This document shows positions 43,657-50,614 of a stretch of DNA of 53,098 bases, piece after piece; the stretch's first letter is position 1; each line of letters starts with the position of its first letter. The notes beneath the pieces were generated by a model, which did not search any database, was not told the DNA's origin, and was given only the letters and a program-made list of their open reading frames with translations. Source of the stretch: an uncultured Bacteroidota bacterium (GTDB lineage Bacteria; Bacteroidota; Bacteroidia; Bacteroidales; WCHB1-69); NCBI GenBank assembly GCA_902796805.1, contig CADBQG010000075.1:1-53098 (forward strand), written 5' to 3'. Made by a program: the position numbers and the translations under genes.

Positions 43657-43696
43657 CAAAATGATATTCAACAACTACCTGTAAAAAAAGCAGCGG

Positions 43697-43704
43697 CAAA
43701 GATA
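43697..43704 (-). promoter_or_regulatory. -7 box (TATCTTTG, - strand) for the seven-gene envelope operon
   Basis: TATCTTTG on the - strand, 41 bases upstream of the ATG at 43656. It is the only good box seen before a run of seven genes with overlaps or gaps of at most a few tens of bases, down to the TetR gene. Confidence 0.55.
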
Positions 43705-43863
43705 CTCATTTTTATCACCAATCGATTTTTTGGAGGAATTTTGTTGGAAAGAAGCCTTTCATAGACCTGAGTTTTGTCTGCCGACAAATATTATGTAATG
43801 CAAGGTGAAGTTTGGCCAGCAGTTGGCCAGGCGACGGTGTTTGATGAAAAAAAAATCAACAGG

Positions 43864-43890
43864 TGTAGTTTTTTCGCGAGAATCTTCGTT
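43864..43890 (+). promoter_or_regulatory. Putative ECF-sigma-type bipartite promoter (copy 1)
   Basis: TGTAGTTTT (43864-43872), 14-base spacer, CGTT (43887-43890) then ATTA. An identical arrangement occurs at 45845-45871. It lies just before the GTG start of the sigma gene, as expected for autoregulation. The first half can also be read as a weak Bacteroidetes TAnnTTTt box with TTTG at 43840-43843, so housekeeping use is not excluded. Confidence 0.45.
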
Positions 43891-43899
43891 ATTAAGATT

Positions 43900-44367
43900 G
43901 TGAGTTCACGTGATCCATTTGAGGCAATGCTGCACCGCTACCGTGGGTTGATTTATTCGGTGTGCCGGCGCCACAGCAGGCAGGGTGTCGACATCGACGA
44001 CCTGTTCCAGGAAGTGGCCTGTGCGCTGTGGCGCGACCATGAGCGACTGCTCTCGCTGCCGAAGGTGCAGCAGGCGGCGCTTACCTGGAAGATTTCGCGC
44101 AACGCGGTAATCGACACGCTCCGGCGCGTGAAGGAGACCGTGGAACTGCCCGACGACTACGAGAAGCCAGAGGAGGACCGGACGCTGATCCGCGAACTTC
44201 ACGAGCATATAGACCTTCTTGGCGAACCCGACCGGACTATCGTCAGGCTTCAGTTGGAAGGCTACAACTACGAAGAGATAGCCTCGCATGTGGACATGAC
44301 TGTGAATAACGTGAGCGTGAGGCTTGTAAGGATAAGAGAGAAACTGAAAAAATCGATGAATATATGA
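43900..44367 (+). CDS. ECF-family RNA polymerase sigma factor
   Basis: 155 aa from GTG 43900. Region 2: DPFEAMLHRYRGLIYSVCRRH, VDIDDLFQEVACALWR; region 4: EGYNYEEIASHVDMTVNNVSVRLVRIREKL (helix-turn-helix). Region 3 is absent, as in all ECFs. A longer frame to ATG 43774 exists, but its extra ~42 residues do not look like sigma and would contain the promoter motif at 43864-43890; GTG 43900 places the first residues directly before region 2. Its stop overlaps the next gene (ATGA). Most likely it controls this operon and at least the downstream lipoprotein gene. Confidence 0.85.
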   Translation: MSSRDPFEAMLHRYRGLIYSVCRRHSRQGVDIDDLFQEVACALWRDHERLLSLPKVQQAALTWKISRNAVIDTLRRVKETVELPDDYEKPEEDRTLIRELHEHIDLLGEPDRTIVRLQLEGYNYEEIASHVDMTVNNVSVRLVRIREKLKKSMNI

Positions 44368-44633
44368 CCGAGAACCAATTTGACGAATTATGGCAGCAGG
44401 TGGAGGCCCGGAAGTACGGCAGGATGCTGGCCGCCGGGTATCCCGCGTGGAAACGCAACCGCAGGCGCGCCCTCACCGTGGCGGCAATGCTCTTGATAGT
44501 GTTGGTTACCGCCGTGGTGACTGTATCCACTCTGCAAAGGCCTTCCGCAAGTTTCGAGAAGGTGTACTGCAATCGCGTTGGCACGTCAGACTCGCAATGG
44601 GTGGCACTGGCTGCGGAAATGCTTATGGAATGA
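44364..44633 (+). CDS. Tiny single-pass membrane protein, candidate minimal anti-sigma factor
   Basis: 89 aa. A cytoplasmic N-terminal ~35 residues (TENQFDELWQQVEARKYG, then basic KRNRRR) is followed by one TM helix at about 37-55 and a ~30-residue periplasmic tail. The N-in topology, position directly behind the ECF gene with ATGA overlap, and a following secreted protein fit an anti-sigma factor. It lacks the zinc-binding HxxxCxxC signature, so it would be a very reduced or unrelated type. Call based on size, topology and context. Confidence 0.55.
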   Translation: MTENQFDELWQQVEARKYGRMLAAGYPAWKRNRRRALTVAAMLLIVLVTAVVTVSTLQRPSASFEKVYCNRVGTSDSQWVALAAEMLME

Positions 44634-45040
44634 TGAAAAAGAAACTTTACATATTTATATTGATGCTGCTGCCGGCATTGTCCTTTGCGCAGAACGAAGT
44701 CTACAAACGTTATTCCCCGCAACAGGATCTCACCGTGGCGCAGGTCAGCGGCTTCGCCCTCAACGACTCCGTGCGCGTTGACGTTGTGCTTGTTGTGGCG
44801 GATGACAACGCGGCCTGGGAGAGAGTAAAGAAGGAACTCGACATTCGCGGCGATTCGGGCTCCACAAGCTGGCTCGGCGAATTCACTGACCCGGCCAAAA
44901 GAACCGGATGGAACGGCAGGACGGCGCTCCGCGTGGTGGCGTCGCACGCACGGCGAACAGTGGCGTTCTACCGCATCGACTCCGAACGGCAATACGACGC
45001 CCTTCTGGATTATCAACTTAGAAAAATGAAAAAACAATAG
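44630..45040 (+). CDS. Small secreted protein of the ECF operon, function unknown
   Basis: 136 aa starting ATG 44630 (MMKKKLYIFILMLLPALSFAQ, a clear signal peptide), overlapping the previous stop as ATGATGA. The mature part (~115 aa) contains YSPQQDLTVAQVSGFALNDSVRVDVVLVVADD and VKKELDIRG; no family recognised. The candidate start further upstream at 44390 has no signal peptide and would overlap the previous gene completely. Possibly a periplasmic sensor partner of the membrane protein. Confidence 0.6.
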   Translation: MMKKKLYIFILMLLPALSFAQNEVYKRYSPQQDLTVAQVSGFALNDSVRVDVVLVVADDNAAWERVKKELDIRGDSGSTSWLGEFTDPAKRTGWNGRTALRVVASHARRTVAFYRIDSERQYDALLDYQLRKMKKQ

Positions 45041-45045
45041 ACGAT

Positions 45046-45828
45046 ATGAACAGATCAACAATATTTGCGGTCATCACGGCCATTCTCGCGCTCTCTTACA
45101 CCGCCTGCGGCCCCGAACCGGCCCTCTCGGAAGACAACACACCCAAGGAACGCGTCATAATCTACTCGGTGGGCGACCACGAGAACAGGCAGGAACTGAA
45201 GACAAACGCGCAGTGGGACAAATTCCTCGACATGGTGTGCGACTACGCCCGCGAAGGCAATGAGGTTGTCTTCTATAATATGTGCCAGACCACCTACTAC
45301 GAGCAGCCGCAGCGCAAGTCGTCGTCGTTTTCGACCTCCAACCGCGACGAGATGATTGCCTGGATGAAGGAAAAGGAGAGGCAAGGACTGACTGTGGTTG
45401 TAAGCTATGACAAAGACACGGGAAAGTGGAACGGCATGGCATACGCCTCTTCGCCCACGAAGACCACCGCCGAACTCATCATCGGGACGTGGAACTTCAA
45501 CACCCTGACTTGGATAGAGACCGACGCCGACGGAGTCCCGCACAACAGCGAGCCCCACGTCCCCGACGAGGTCTTTGGAAACATGCTGTACACATTCTCC
45601 GACAACGGAATGCTCACGCTCACCATCCAGCCCCTTGACGGCGCAAGCTATTCAGACGAGGCAGGGTGGACACTGTCAGGAGACGGTGAACTATCCAGCC
45701 CGCTGCTGCCTAATGAAACAAATTGGAATGTGAACTGGATATCGACCAGCAGCATGATAATAACCTGCAACGATTTGGACAGTAGTCTTGGCAACATCAG
45801 CTACCAGATGATATTCGACAGGCAATAA
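45046..45828 (+). CDS. Lipoprotein with lipocalin-like C-terminal domain
   Basis: 260 aa: lipoprotein signal ending LSYTAC-G, an N-terminal domain with VIIYSVGDHENRQELKTN, then from ~140 a lipocalin-like_4/5-type segment (ELIIGTWNFNTLTWIETDADG... MLYTFSDNGMLTLTI... YQMIFDRQ). Such lipocalin-like lipoproteins are common in Bacteroidetes. 5 bases after the secreted-protein gene, so part of the ECF operon. Confidence 0.7.
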   Translation: MNRSTIFAVITAILALSYTACGPEPALSEDNTPKERVIIYSVGDHENRQELKTNAQWDKFLDMVCDYAREGNEVVFYNMCQTTYYEQPQRKSSSFSTSNRDEMIAWMKEKERQGLTVVVSYDKDTGKWNGMAYASSPTKTTAELIIGTWNFNTLTWIETDADGVPHNSEPHVPDEVFGNMLYTFSDNGMLTLTIQPLDGASYSDEAGWTLSGDGELSSPLLPNETNWNVNWISTSSMIITCNDLDSSLGNISYQMIFDRQ

Positions 45829-45844
45829 AAAAAACGAAGGCGGA

Positions 45845-45871
45845 TGTAGTTTTCCGGACAACCTTTGCGTT
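45845..45871 (+). promoter_or_regulatory. Putative ECF-sigma-type bipartite promoter (copy 2)
   Basis: TGTAGTTTT (45845-45853), 14-base spacer, CGTT (45868-45871), then CTTA. The same 9-mer, spacer length and -10 core occur upstream of the ECF gene at 43864-43890. The gene start at 45937 is about 59 bases beyond the expected transcription start. A weaker AACCTTTG inside the spacer is a poor -7 box. Confidence 0.5.
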
Positions 45872-45936
45872 CTTATTTACAGAAACAACAAAAAAACATC
45901 AAATAAAACGTAATTCATCAAAATCAAAAAAAAATT

Positions 45937-46503
45937 ATGAAGAAAAACATTTTTGTTATCGCACTTGCAGCCATCGCGCTCTGCTTCTCATCATGTGAGA
46001 AAACCCCAATCACCACCGAGGAGTTCCAGCCCACACCCAGGGTGGCAACAACATCAGACCTTACCGGTACCAGCTGGACCGCAAACCTTCCTTTGGAGGA
46101 TCTTCTCTCTGCCATGACCGGCATGAACTTCGACGACTATTCAATACAGCTTCCTGAAGGCCTCGACGCAAATATGGTTTTCCACCTCAATTTCGGCGAT
46201 GAGTATGCCCACATCACATTCTCCGACAACATAGAGATGTGGCAGATGGTGGAAGCCGACGGCGAGTACACAATGGAGCAGATCGAGCAGATGGACCTCG
46301 CATACGAATACAACGGCGGCACGTACACCGGTACCCTTACAGCAGTGGGCATGGACGAGAACGGTGACCCCATCGACTACGAGATAACATTCACTTACGA
46401 CGTTGCAAACGACACAATCACAATCAACTTCGTGTTCAGCAACGAAGAGGAGAACATTGTGTCTTTCCCGCTGAATTTTCAACGCGACGAGCTGGTTGGA
46501 TAA
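45937..46503 (+). CDS. Small lipoprotein, candidate ECF target
   Basis: 188 aa: signal IALAAIALCFSSC-E with lipobox (FSSC), then VATTSDLTGTSWTANLPLEDLL, MVFHLNFGDEYAHITFSDN and EMWQMVEADGEYTMEQIEQMDL. The composition is acidic and Thr/Asp-rich, with beta-rich lipocalin-like pattern ('GT.W' near the start of the mature domain). It resembles the preceding lipoprotein in layout (lipobox then 'GTW/GTSW' lipocalin start), so the two may be distant relatives. It ends before a strong terminator. Confidence 0.65.
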   Translation: MKKNIFVIALAAIALCFSSCEKTPITTEEFQPTPRVATTSDLTGTSWTANLPLEDLLSAMTGMNFDDYSIQLPEGLDANMVFHLNFGDEYAHITFSDNIEMWQMVEADGEYTMEQIEQMDLAYEYNGGTYTGTLTAVGMDENGDPIDYEITFTYDVANDTITINFVFSNEEENIVSFPLNFQRDELVG

Positions 46504-46528
46504 GTGAAGACGTTTCCATAATCTTACG

Positions 46529-46559
46529 GACGGTGTCCATTCGGGCACCGTCTTTTTTT
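46529..46559 (+). terminator. Intrinsic terminator of the ECF operon
   Basis: 10-bp stem GACGGTGTCC (46529-46538) with GGGCACCGTC (46543-46552), one G-U pair, 4-base loop, then seven T. It follows the last lipoprotein stop by about 25 bases. Confidence 0.9.
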
Positions 46560-46600
46560 GGAAAGATGGCAAATGGTTGAAAATTATTTGGTAAAGGATA

Positions 46601-46629
46601 TTGTTTATATCAAAAAAAGTGTATCTTTG
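46601..46629 (+). promoter_or_regulatory. Promoter for rpmE2 (TTG at 46601, -7 TATCTTTG)
   Basis: TATCTTTG (46622-46629) with TTG at 46601-46603 about 18 bases before it. The ATG used by rpmE2 is 46667; the in-frame ATG at 46601 lies within the promoter and is not a start. Confidence 0.6.
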
Positions 46630-46666
46630 CCGTCCGAAATTTTACAGAGAAAAAACAACAGTAGAT

Positions 46667-46936
46667 ATGAAAAAAGACATCCATCCAAAAGAGTATAGAA
46701 CTGTGGTTTTCAAGGACATGTCGAACGAGTATGCCTTCCTTACGAAATCAACAGTTAACACGAAGGACACCATCGTTTGGGAAGACGGCAACGAATATCC
46801 TCTGGTAAAGTTAGAGATTTCAAGCACATCGCACCCGTTCTTCACCGGAAAGATGAAGTTGGTTGACACCGCCGGACGTGTCGACAAGTTCCGCAACAAA
46901 TACGCCCGTCATTTCGATCAGGGCAAGGATAAATAA
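46667..46936 (+). CDS. rpmE2: Type B 50S ribosomal protein L31
   Basis: 89 aa, [19 protein letters not shown], with [10 protein letters not shown] and the C-terminal [12 protein letters not shown] typical of L31 type B. No cysteine residues are present, so it is the zinc-free (C-minus) form, which replaces the zinc form in many bacteria under low zinc. No Zur-type operator was recognised upstream. Stands alone between a terminator and lon. Confidence 0.95.
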   Translation: MKKDIHPKEYRTVVFKDMSNEYAFLTKSTVNTKDTIVWEDGNEYPLVKLEISSTSHPFFTGKMKLVDTAGRVDKFRNKYARHFDQGKDK

Positions 46937-46950
46937 ACAGTATATTTTTG

Positions 46951-46958
46951 TACTTTTG
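46951..46958 (+). promoter_or_regulatory. -7 box (TACTTTTG) for lon
   Basis: TACTTTTG, a perfect TAnnTTTG, 54 bases upstream of the lon ATG. Transcription would begin around 46964, inside the left arm of the hairpin at 46959-46989. Confidence 0.55.
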
Positions 46959-46994
46959 CTGACCTTTTTTGTAGCCCGAAAAAGGTCAGTTTTT
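46959..46994 (+). terminator. Hairpin-plus-T-run terminator after rpmE2
   Basis: A perfect 11-bp inverted repeat, CTGACCTTTTT (46959-46969) and AAAAAGGTCAG (46979-46989), with a 9-base loop followed by five T. It lies 22 bases after rpmE2 and directly in front of lon. Confidence 0.75.
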
Positions 46995-47011
46995 GTATGT
47001 AACATATTGAG

Positions 47012-49438
47012 ATGATAAAGGATATTCTTGCAGCAGGTGGTTTCATAGGCGCCGAGACGAGTGTCATTCCTATTCTGTCGGCGGAAGATGAGAAGAGGCT
47101 TTTTGCGGAGGAGATGCCCGAGGAGGTTGCGCTTCTGCCCATGCGGAACACAGTGCTTTTCCCGGGCATGGTGATACCCATAACAATAGGGCGCGAGAAG
47201 TCGCTGAAGCTCGCACGCGAGTGCACCGAGAAAAAGCACGAACTCATAGGCGTGGTGGCGCAGCGCGCGAACGAGGTCGACGACCCCACGATAAAGGACA
47301 TGTACCGCGTGGGCACCGTCGCCAGGGTGCTTAAAACCATAAACATGCCCGACGACAACATTATGATGGTTGTACAGGGAGTGAAACCCTTCGAGATCGG
47401 GAAGATAACACAGTCGCGGCCCTTCTACAAGTGCGTGGTAATACCTTACGAGACCAACGACGCCGACGAAGATGTGAAAAACAGCGACTATTTCCGCGAG
47501 CAGATGATCCGCATCCGCGAGACGACAGGCAACATTATACAGTTCACCCCCAACATACCCCGAGACGCCCTCACCGCTATCAACAACATTGAAAGCGAGA
47601 CCTTTTTGATGAACTTCCTTGTGTCGAATGTGTCGGCACCAGTTGCAGAAAAGCAGAAAGTGCTTGAGACACGGGATATAACAGAGCGTACCGAGCTTGT
47701 GCTCAGCATCTTGCAGCATGAACTCCAAGTGGTGGAGATCAAACACCAGATTCACACCAAGTCGAACAAAGAGCTTGAGAAGCAACAGCGCGAGTACATC
47801 CTGAACCAGCAGATGAAGACCATTCAGGAAGAACTCGGCGGGCCAACCTCCGAGAAGGACTATGACGACCTCAAGGAGCGCGCCGCCATGAAAAAGTGGG
47901 GGCCTGAAACCGCCGAGATTTTCGACAAGGAGCTGAAGAAACTGCAGCGCACGAACTATATGTCGCCCGATTACTCGCTGCAGCTCAACTATCTCGAGCT
48001 CTTTGTGGACCTGCCTTGGAACGAGTACAGTGAAGACAACCTCGACCTTAAGAGGACTCGCGAGATTCTCGACAAGGATCACTACGGCCTCGACAAGGTG
48101 AAGGAGAGGATTGTGGAATATTTAGCGGTACTGAAGCTGAAAGGCGACATGAAATCGCCCATATTGTGCCTTGCAGGGCCTCCTGGAGTGGGAAAAACCT
48201 CGCTCGGGCGTTCCATTGCCGAGGCGATTGGAAGGAAATATGTGCGCATCTCTCTCGGCGGCGTCCACGACGAGGCTGAGATCAGAGGGCACAGGAAGAC
48301 ATACATCGGCGCGATGCCGGGAAGAATCATCCAGAACCTCCGCAACGCAGGATACGCGAACCCGGTGTTCGTCCTCGACGAGATCGACAAGGTGTCGGGC
48401 ATGAACGTCAACGGCGACCCGTCGGCCGCGCTGCTCGAAGTGATGGATCCCGAGCAGAACAGCGCCTTCAACGACAACTACCTCGAGACACCCTTCGACC
48501 TGTCGCGTGTTCTCTTCATAGCAACAGCCAACAATCTAAACAATATACATCCTGCCCTCCTCGACAGAATGGAGGTCATCGACATTCCGGGATACCTCGC
48601 CGAAGAAAAACTTGCGATAGCCACAAAGCACCTTATCCCCAAGCAGCTTGAAGACAATGGACTTTCTCCGGAGTTGCTGGCCATTCCCGACGAAACGGTC
48701 GAAAAAGTCATAAGCGACTACACCCGCGAGGCCGGTGTCCGCGGACTGGAGCGCACGTTGGCAAAGATAATCCGCAAGCGAGCCGCGCAGTACGCCCAGG
48801 ACGGCAAAATCGACAATACTGTGAAACCCGAAGATCTCAAAGAAATTCTCGGTTCACCAATCTTCCAGATAGAGAAGGTTTTGGACAAGGACGTTTACGG
48901 CGTTGCCACCGGCTTGGCCTGGACTTCGGTAGGCGGAGAAATCCTTTTCGTGGAGGCTCTCACGAGTGCTGGAAAAGGGGAGATGACCCTTACCGGAAAC
49001 CTCGGCGACGTGATGAAGGAGTCGGCAACAATAGCTTTCGAGTATCTTAAGGCACACGCGGCTGAATACGGGATAAAAGACGAGGACTTCACATCGAAGA
49101 AAGTCCATATCCATGTGCCCGAGGGAGCCACCCCGAAAGACGGCCCTTCGGCAGGCATCACCATCCTCACCGCCCTTGTGTCGGCATACACAAAAAAGCC
49201 TGTGCGCGAGAAGATTGCCATGACCGGGGAGATAACGCTACGTGGGAAATTGCTCCCCGTTGGCGGTATCAAGGAAAAGATACTTGCGGCAAAGCGCTGC
49301 GGCATTTTCGACATAGTGCTGTCGAAGGAAAACAGGAAAGACATCGACGACATCAAGGAGAACTTCATCGAAGGCATGACCTTCCATTATTTCGAGACAA
49401 TGCGCGACGCTGTTGACTACAACTTTAGCGGAAAGTGA
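47012..49438 (+). CDS. lon: ATP-dependent Lon protease
   Basis: 808 aa. N-terminal LON substrate-binding domain (LLPMRNTVLFPGMVIPITIGRE, 40-240), coiled-coil region with LEKQQREYILNQQMK, AAA+ ATPase with GPPGVGKTSLGRSIA (Walker A), FVLDEIDKV (Walker B) and sensor regions. C-terminal protease domain has the Ser in KDGPSAGIT and the catalytic Lys in GGIKEKILAAKR. All active-site residues are present. Full length for LonA. Start at 47012 agrees with the family's N-terminus region. Followed by meaB after 3 bases. Confidence 0.97.
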   Translation: MIKDILAAGGFIGAETSVIPILSAEDEKRLFAEEMPEEVALLPMRNTVLFPGMVIPITIGREKSLKLARECTEKKHELIGVVAQRANEVDDPTIKDMYRVGTVARVLKTINMPDDNIMMVVQGVKPFEIGKITQSRPFYKCVVIPYETNDADEDVKNSDYFREQMIRIRETTGNIIQFTPNIPRDALTAINNIESETFLMNFLVSNVSAPVAEKQKVLETRDITERTELVLSILQHELQVVEIKHQIHTKSNKELEKQQREYILNQQMKTIQEELGGPTSEKDYDDLKERAAMKKWGPETAEIFDKELKKLQRTNYMSPDYSLQLNYLELFVDLPWNEYSEDNLDLKRTREILDKDHYGLDKVKERIVEYLAVLKLKGDMKSPILCLAGPPGVGKTSLGRSIAEAIGRKYVRISLGGVHDEAEIRGHRKTYIGAMPGRIIQNLRNAGYANPVFVLDEIDKVSGMNVNGDPSAALLEVMDPEQNSAFNDNYLETPFDLSRVLFIATANNLNNIHPALLDRMEVIDIPGYLAEEKLAIATKHLIPKQLEDNGLSPELLAIPDETVEKVISDYTREAGVRGLERTLAKIIRKRAAQYAQDGKIDNTVKPEDLKEILGSPIFQIEKVLDKDVYGVATGLAWTSVGGEILFVEALTSAGKGEMTLTGNLGDVMKESATIAFEYLKAHAAEYGIKDEDFTSKKVHIHVPEGATPKDGPSAGITILTALVSAYTKKPVREKIAMTGEITLRGKLLPVGGIKEKILAAKRCGIFDIVLSKENRKDIDDIKENFIEGMTFHYFETMRDAVDYNFSGK

Positions 49439-49441
49439 GCC

Positions 49442-50509
49442 ATGGCGAACCCATATTACGAGTCGGCGTTGAAGGAGCGTGCAGGGGTTGACCAGCCCGT
49501 GCAGGTGAACCCGTATTACAGGCGACACAAGAAGGCCGAGCTCACTGCCGACGGCTACGTTGACGGCATTCTGTCGGGCAATCGCACTATATTGAGCCGG
49601 GCCATAACCATGGTAGAAAGCGACAACCCGGCGCACATCGACATGGCGCAGGAAATCATAGAGCGCTGTCTGCCACACTCCGGCAACTCCCTCCGCATCG
49701 GCATTACCGGCGTTCCAGGTGTCGGGAAAAGCACCTTCATTGAGTCGTTTGGCGGAATGCTGACCAAGATAGGGCACAAGCTGGCCGTTTTGGCCATCGA
49801 CCCGTCGAGCGAACGCACGAAAGGGAGCATACTGGGCGACAAGACGCGAATGGAGACACTCTCCGTTGACCCCAACGCTTTCATACGTCCCTCGCCCTCG
49901 GGTTCCGCGCTGGGCGGCGTTGCGCGCAAGACCCGCGAGTCGATGATTCTCTGCGAGGCCGCCGGCTTCGACATCATCATAGTCGAGACCGTGGGCGTGG
50001 GGCAGTCTGAAACCGCCGTGAAGTCGATGGTCGACTTCTTCCTCCTGCTCATGCTTGCAGGCGCCGGCGACGAGCTGCAGGGCATCAAAAGGGGCATCAT
50101 GGAGATGGCCGACGCATTGGTCATCAACAAGGCTGACGGCGACAACCTCGCAAAGGCCCGCGCGGCGCAGTCGCAGTACCGCGCCGCACTCAAACTCTTC
50201 CCCAAGACCGGCAACGGCTGGGAAGTGCCAGTGGGAATATGCTCCGCCATCGAGAACTTCGCCATCGACAATGTGTGGCAGACGATATCTGACTTCTCAT
50301 CCATCACAAAGGCCAACGGCAGTTTCGAGGAAAACCGCACCACACAGCTTGTCAACATATTCTACAACTGGATTGACTTCACCCTTCAGAACAGATTTTA
50401 TAACAGTGAAGATATTCAAGCCGGCATAAAAGACCTTCTGCCGAGAATAAAGAACCGGGAAATATCGCCTTACCTTGCTGCAATCAAACTTACGGGAAAG
50501 GACATTTAA
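49442..50509 (+). CDS. meaB: Methylmalonyl-CoA mutase-associated GTPase MeaB
   Basis: G3E GTPase of 355 aa that loads and protects B12 in methylmalonyl-CoA mutase. IGITGVPGVGKSTFIESFG (P-loop), AIDPSSERTKGSILGDKTRM, VETVGVGQSE (switch region) and VINKADGDN (NKxD). The ArgK/MeaB signature is intact. The mutase genes are not in the window. The 3-base gap to lon implies co-transcription. It indicates propionate/succinate methylmalonyl metabolism in the host. Confidence 0.93.
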   Translation: MANPYYESALKERAGVDQPVQVNPYYRRHKKAELTADGYVDGILSGNRTILSRAITMVESDNPAHIDMAQEIIERCLPHSGNSLRIGITGVPGVGKSTFIESFGGMLTKIGHKLAVLAIDPSSERTKGSILGDKTRMETLSVDPNAFIRPSPSGSALGGVARKTRESMILCEAAGFDIIIVETVGVGQSETAVKSMVDFFLLLMLAGAGDELQGIKRGIMEMADALVINKADGDNLAKARAAQSQYRAALKLFPKTGNGWEVPVGICSAIENFAIDNVWQTISDFSSITKANGSFEENRTTQLVNIFYNWIDFTLQNRFYNSEDIQAGIKDLLPRIKNREISPYLAAIKLTGKDI

Positions 50510-50570
50510 CTGCGCCGTCTGTTTTGATAAATCTTGTGAATTTTTCACGGGGCAATAGTGATAAAATTTG

Positions 50571-50578
50571 TAATTTTG
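50571..50578 (+). promoter_or_regulatory. -7 box (TAATTTTG) for the TonB-dependent receptor
   Basis: TAATTTTG matches TAnnTTTG and lies 37 bases before the ATG at 50615; no clear -33. Confidence 0.5.
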
Positions 50579-50614
50579 CAACTTTTATTGAAATAAAGCA
50601 TCCAAGACTAATTT

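Noticed and set aside
43866..43873. TAGTTTTT as an ordinary -7 box for the ECF operon
   Set aside because: Last base mismatches TAnnTTTG and the same sequence recurs with a precisely spaced CGTT upstream of 45937, favouring an alternative-sigma promoter; not fully excluded.
43774..43899. Longer N-terminus for the ECF sigma factor
   Set aside because: The extra residues do not resemble region 2 or any sigma extension, and the bipartite promoter motif lies within it.
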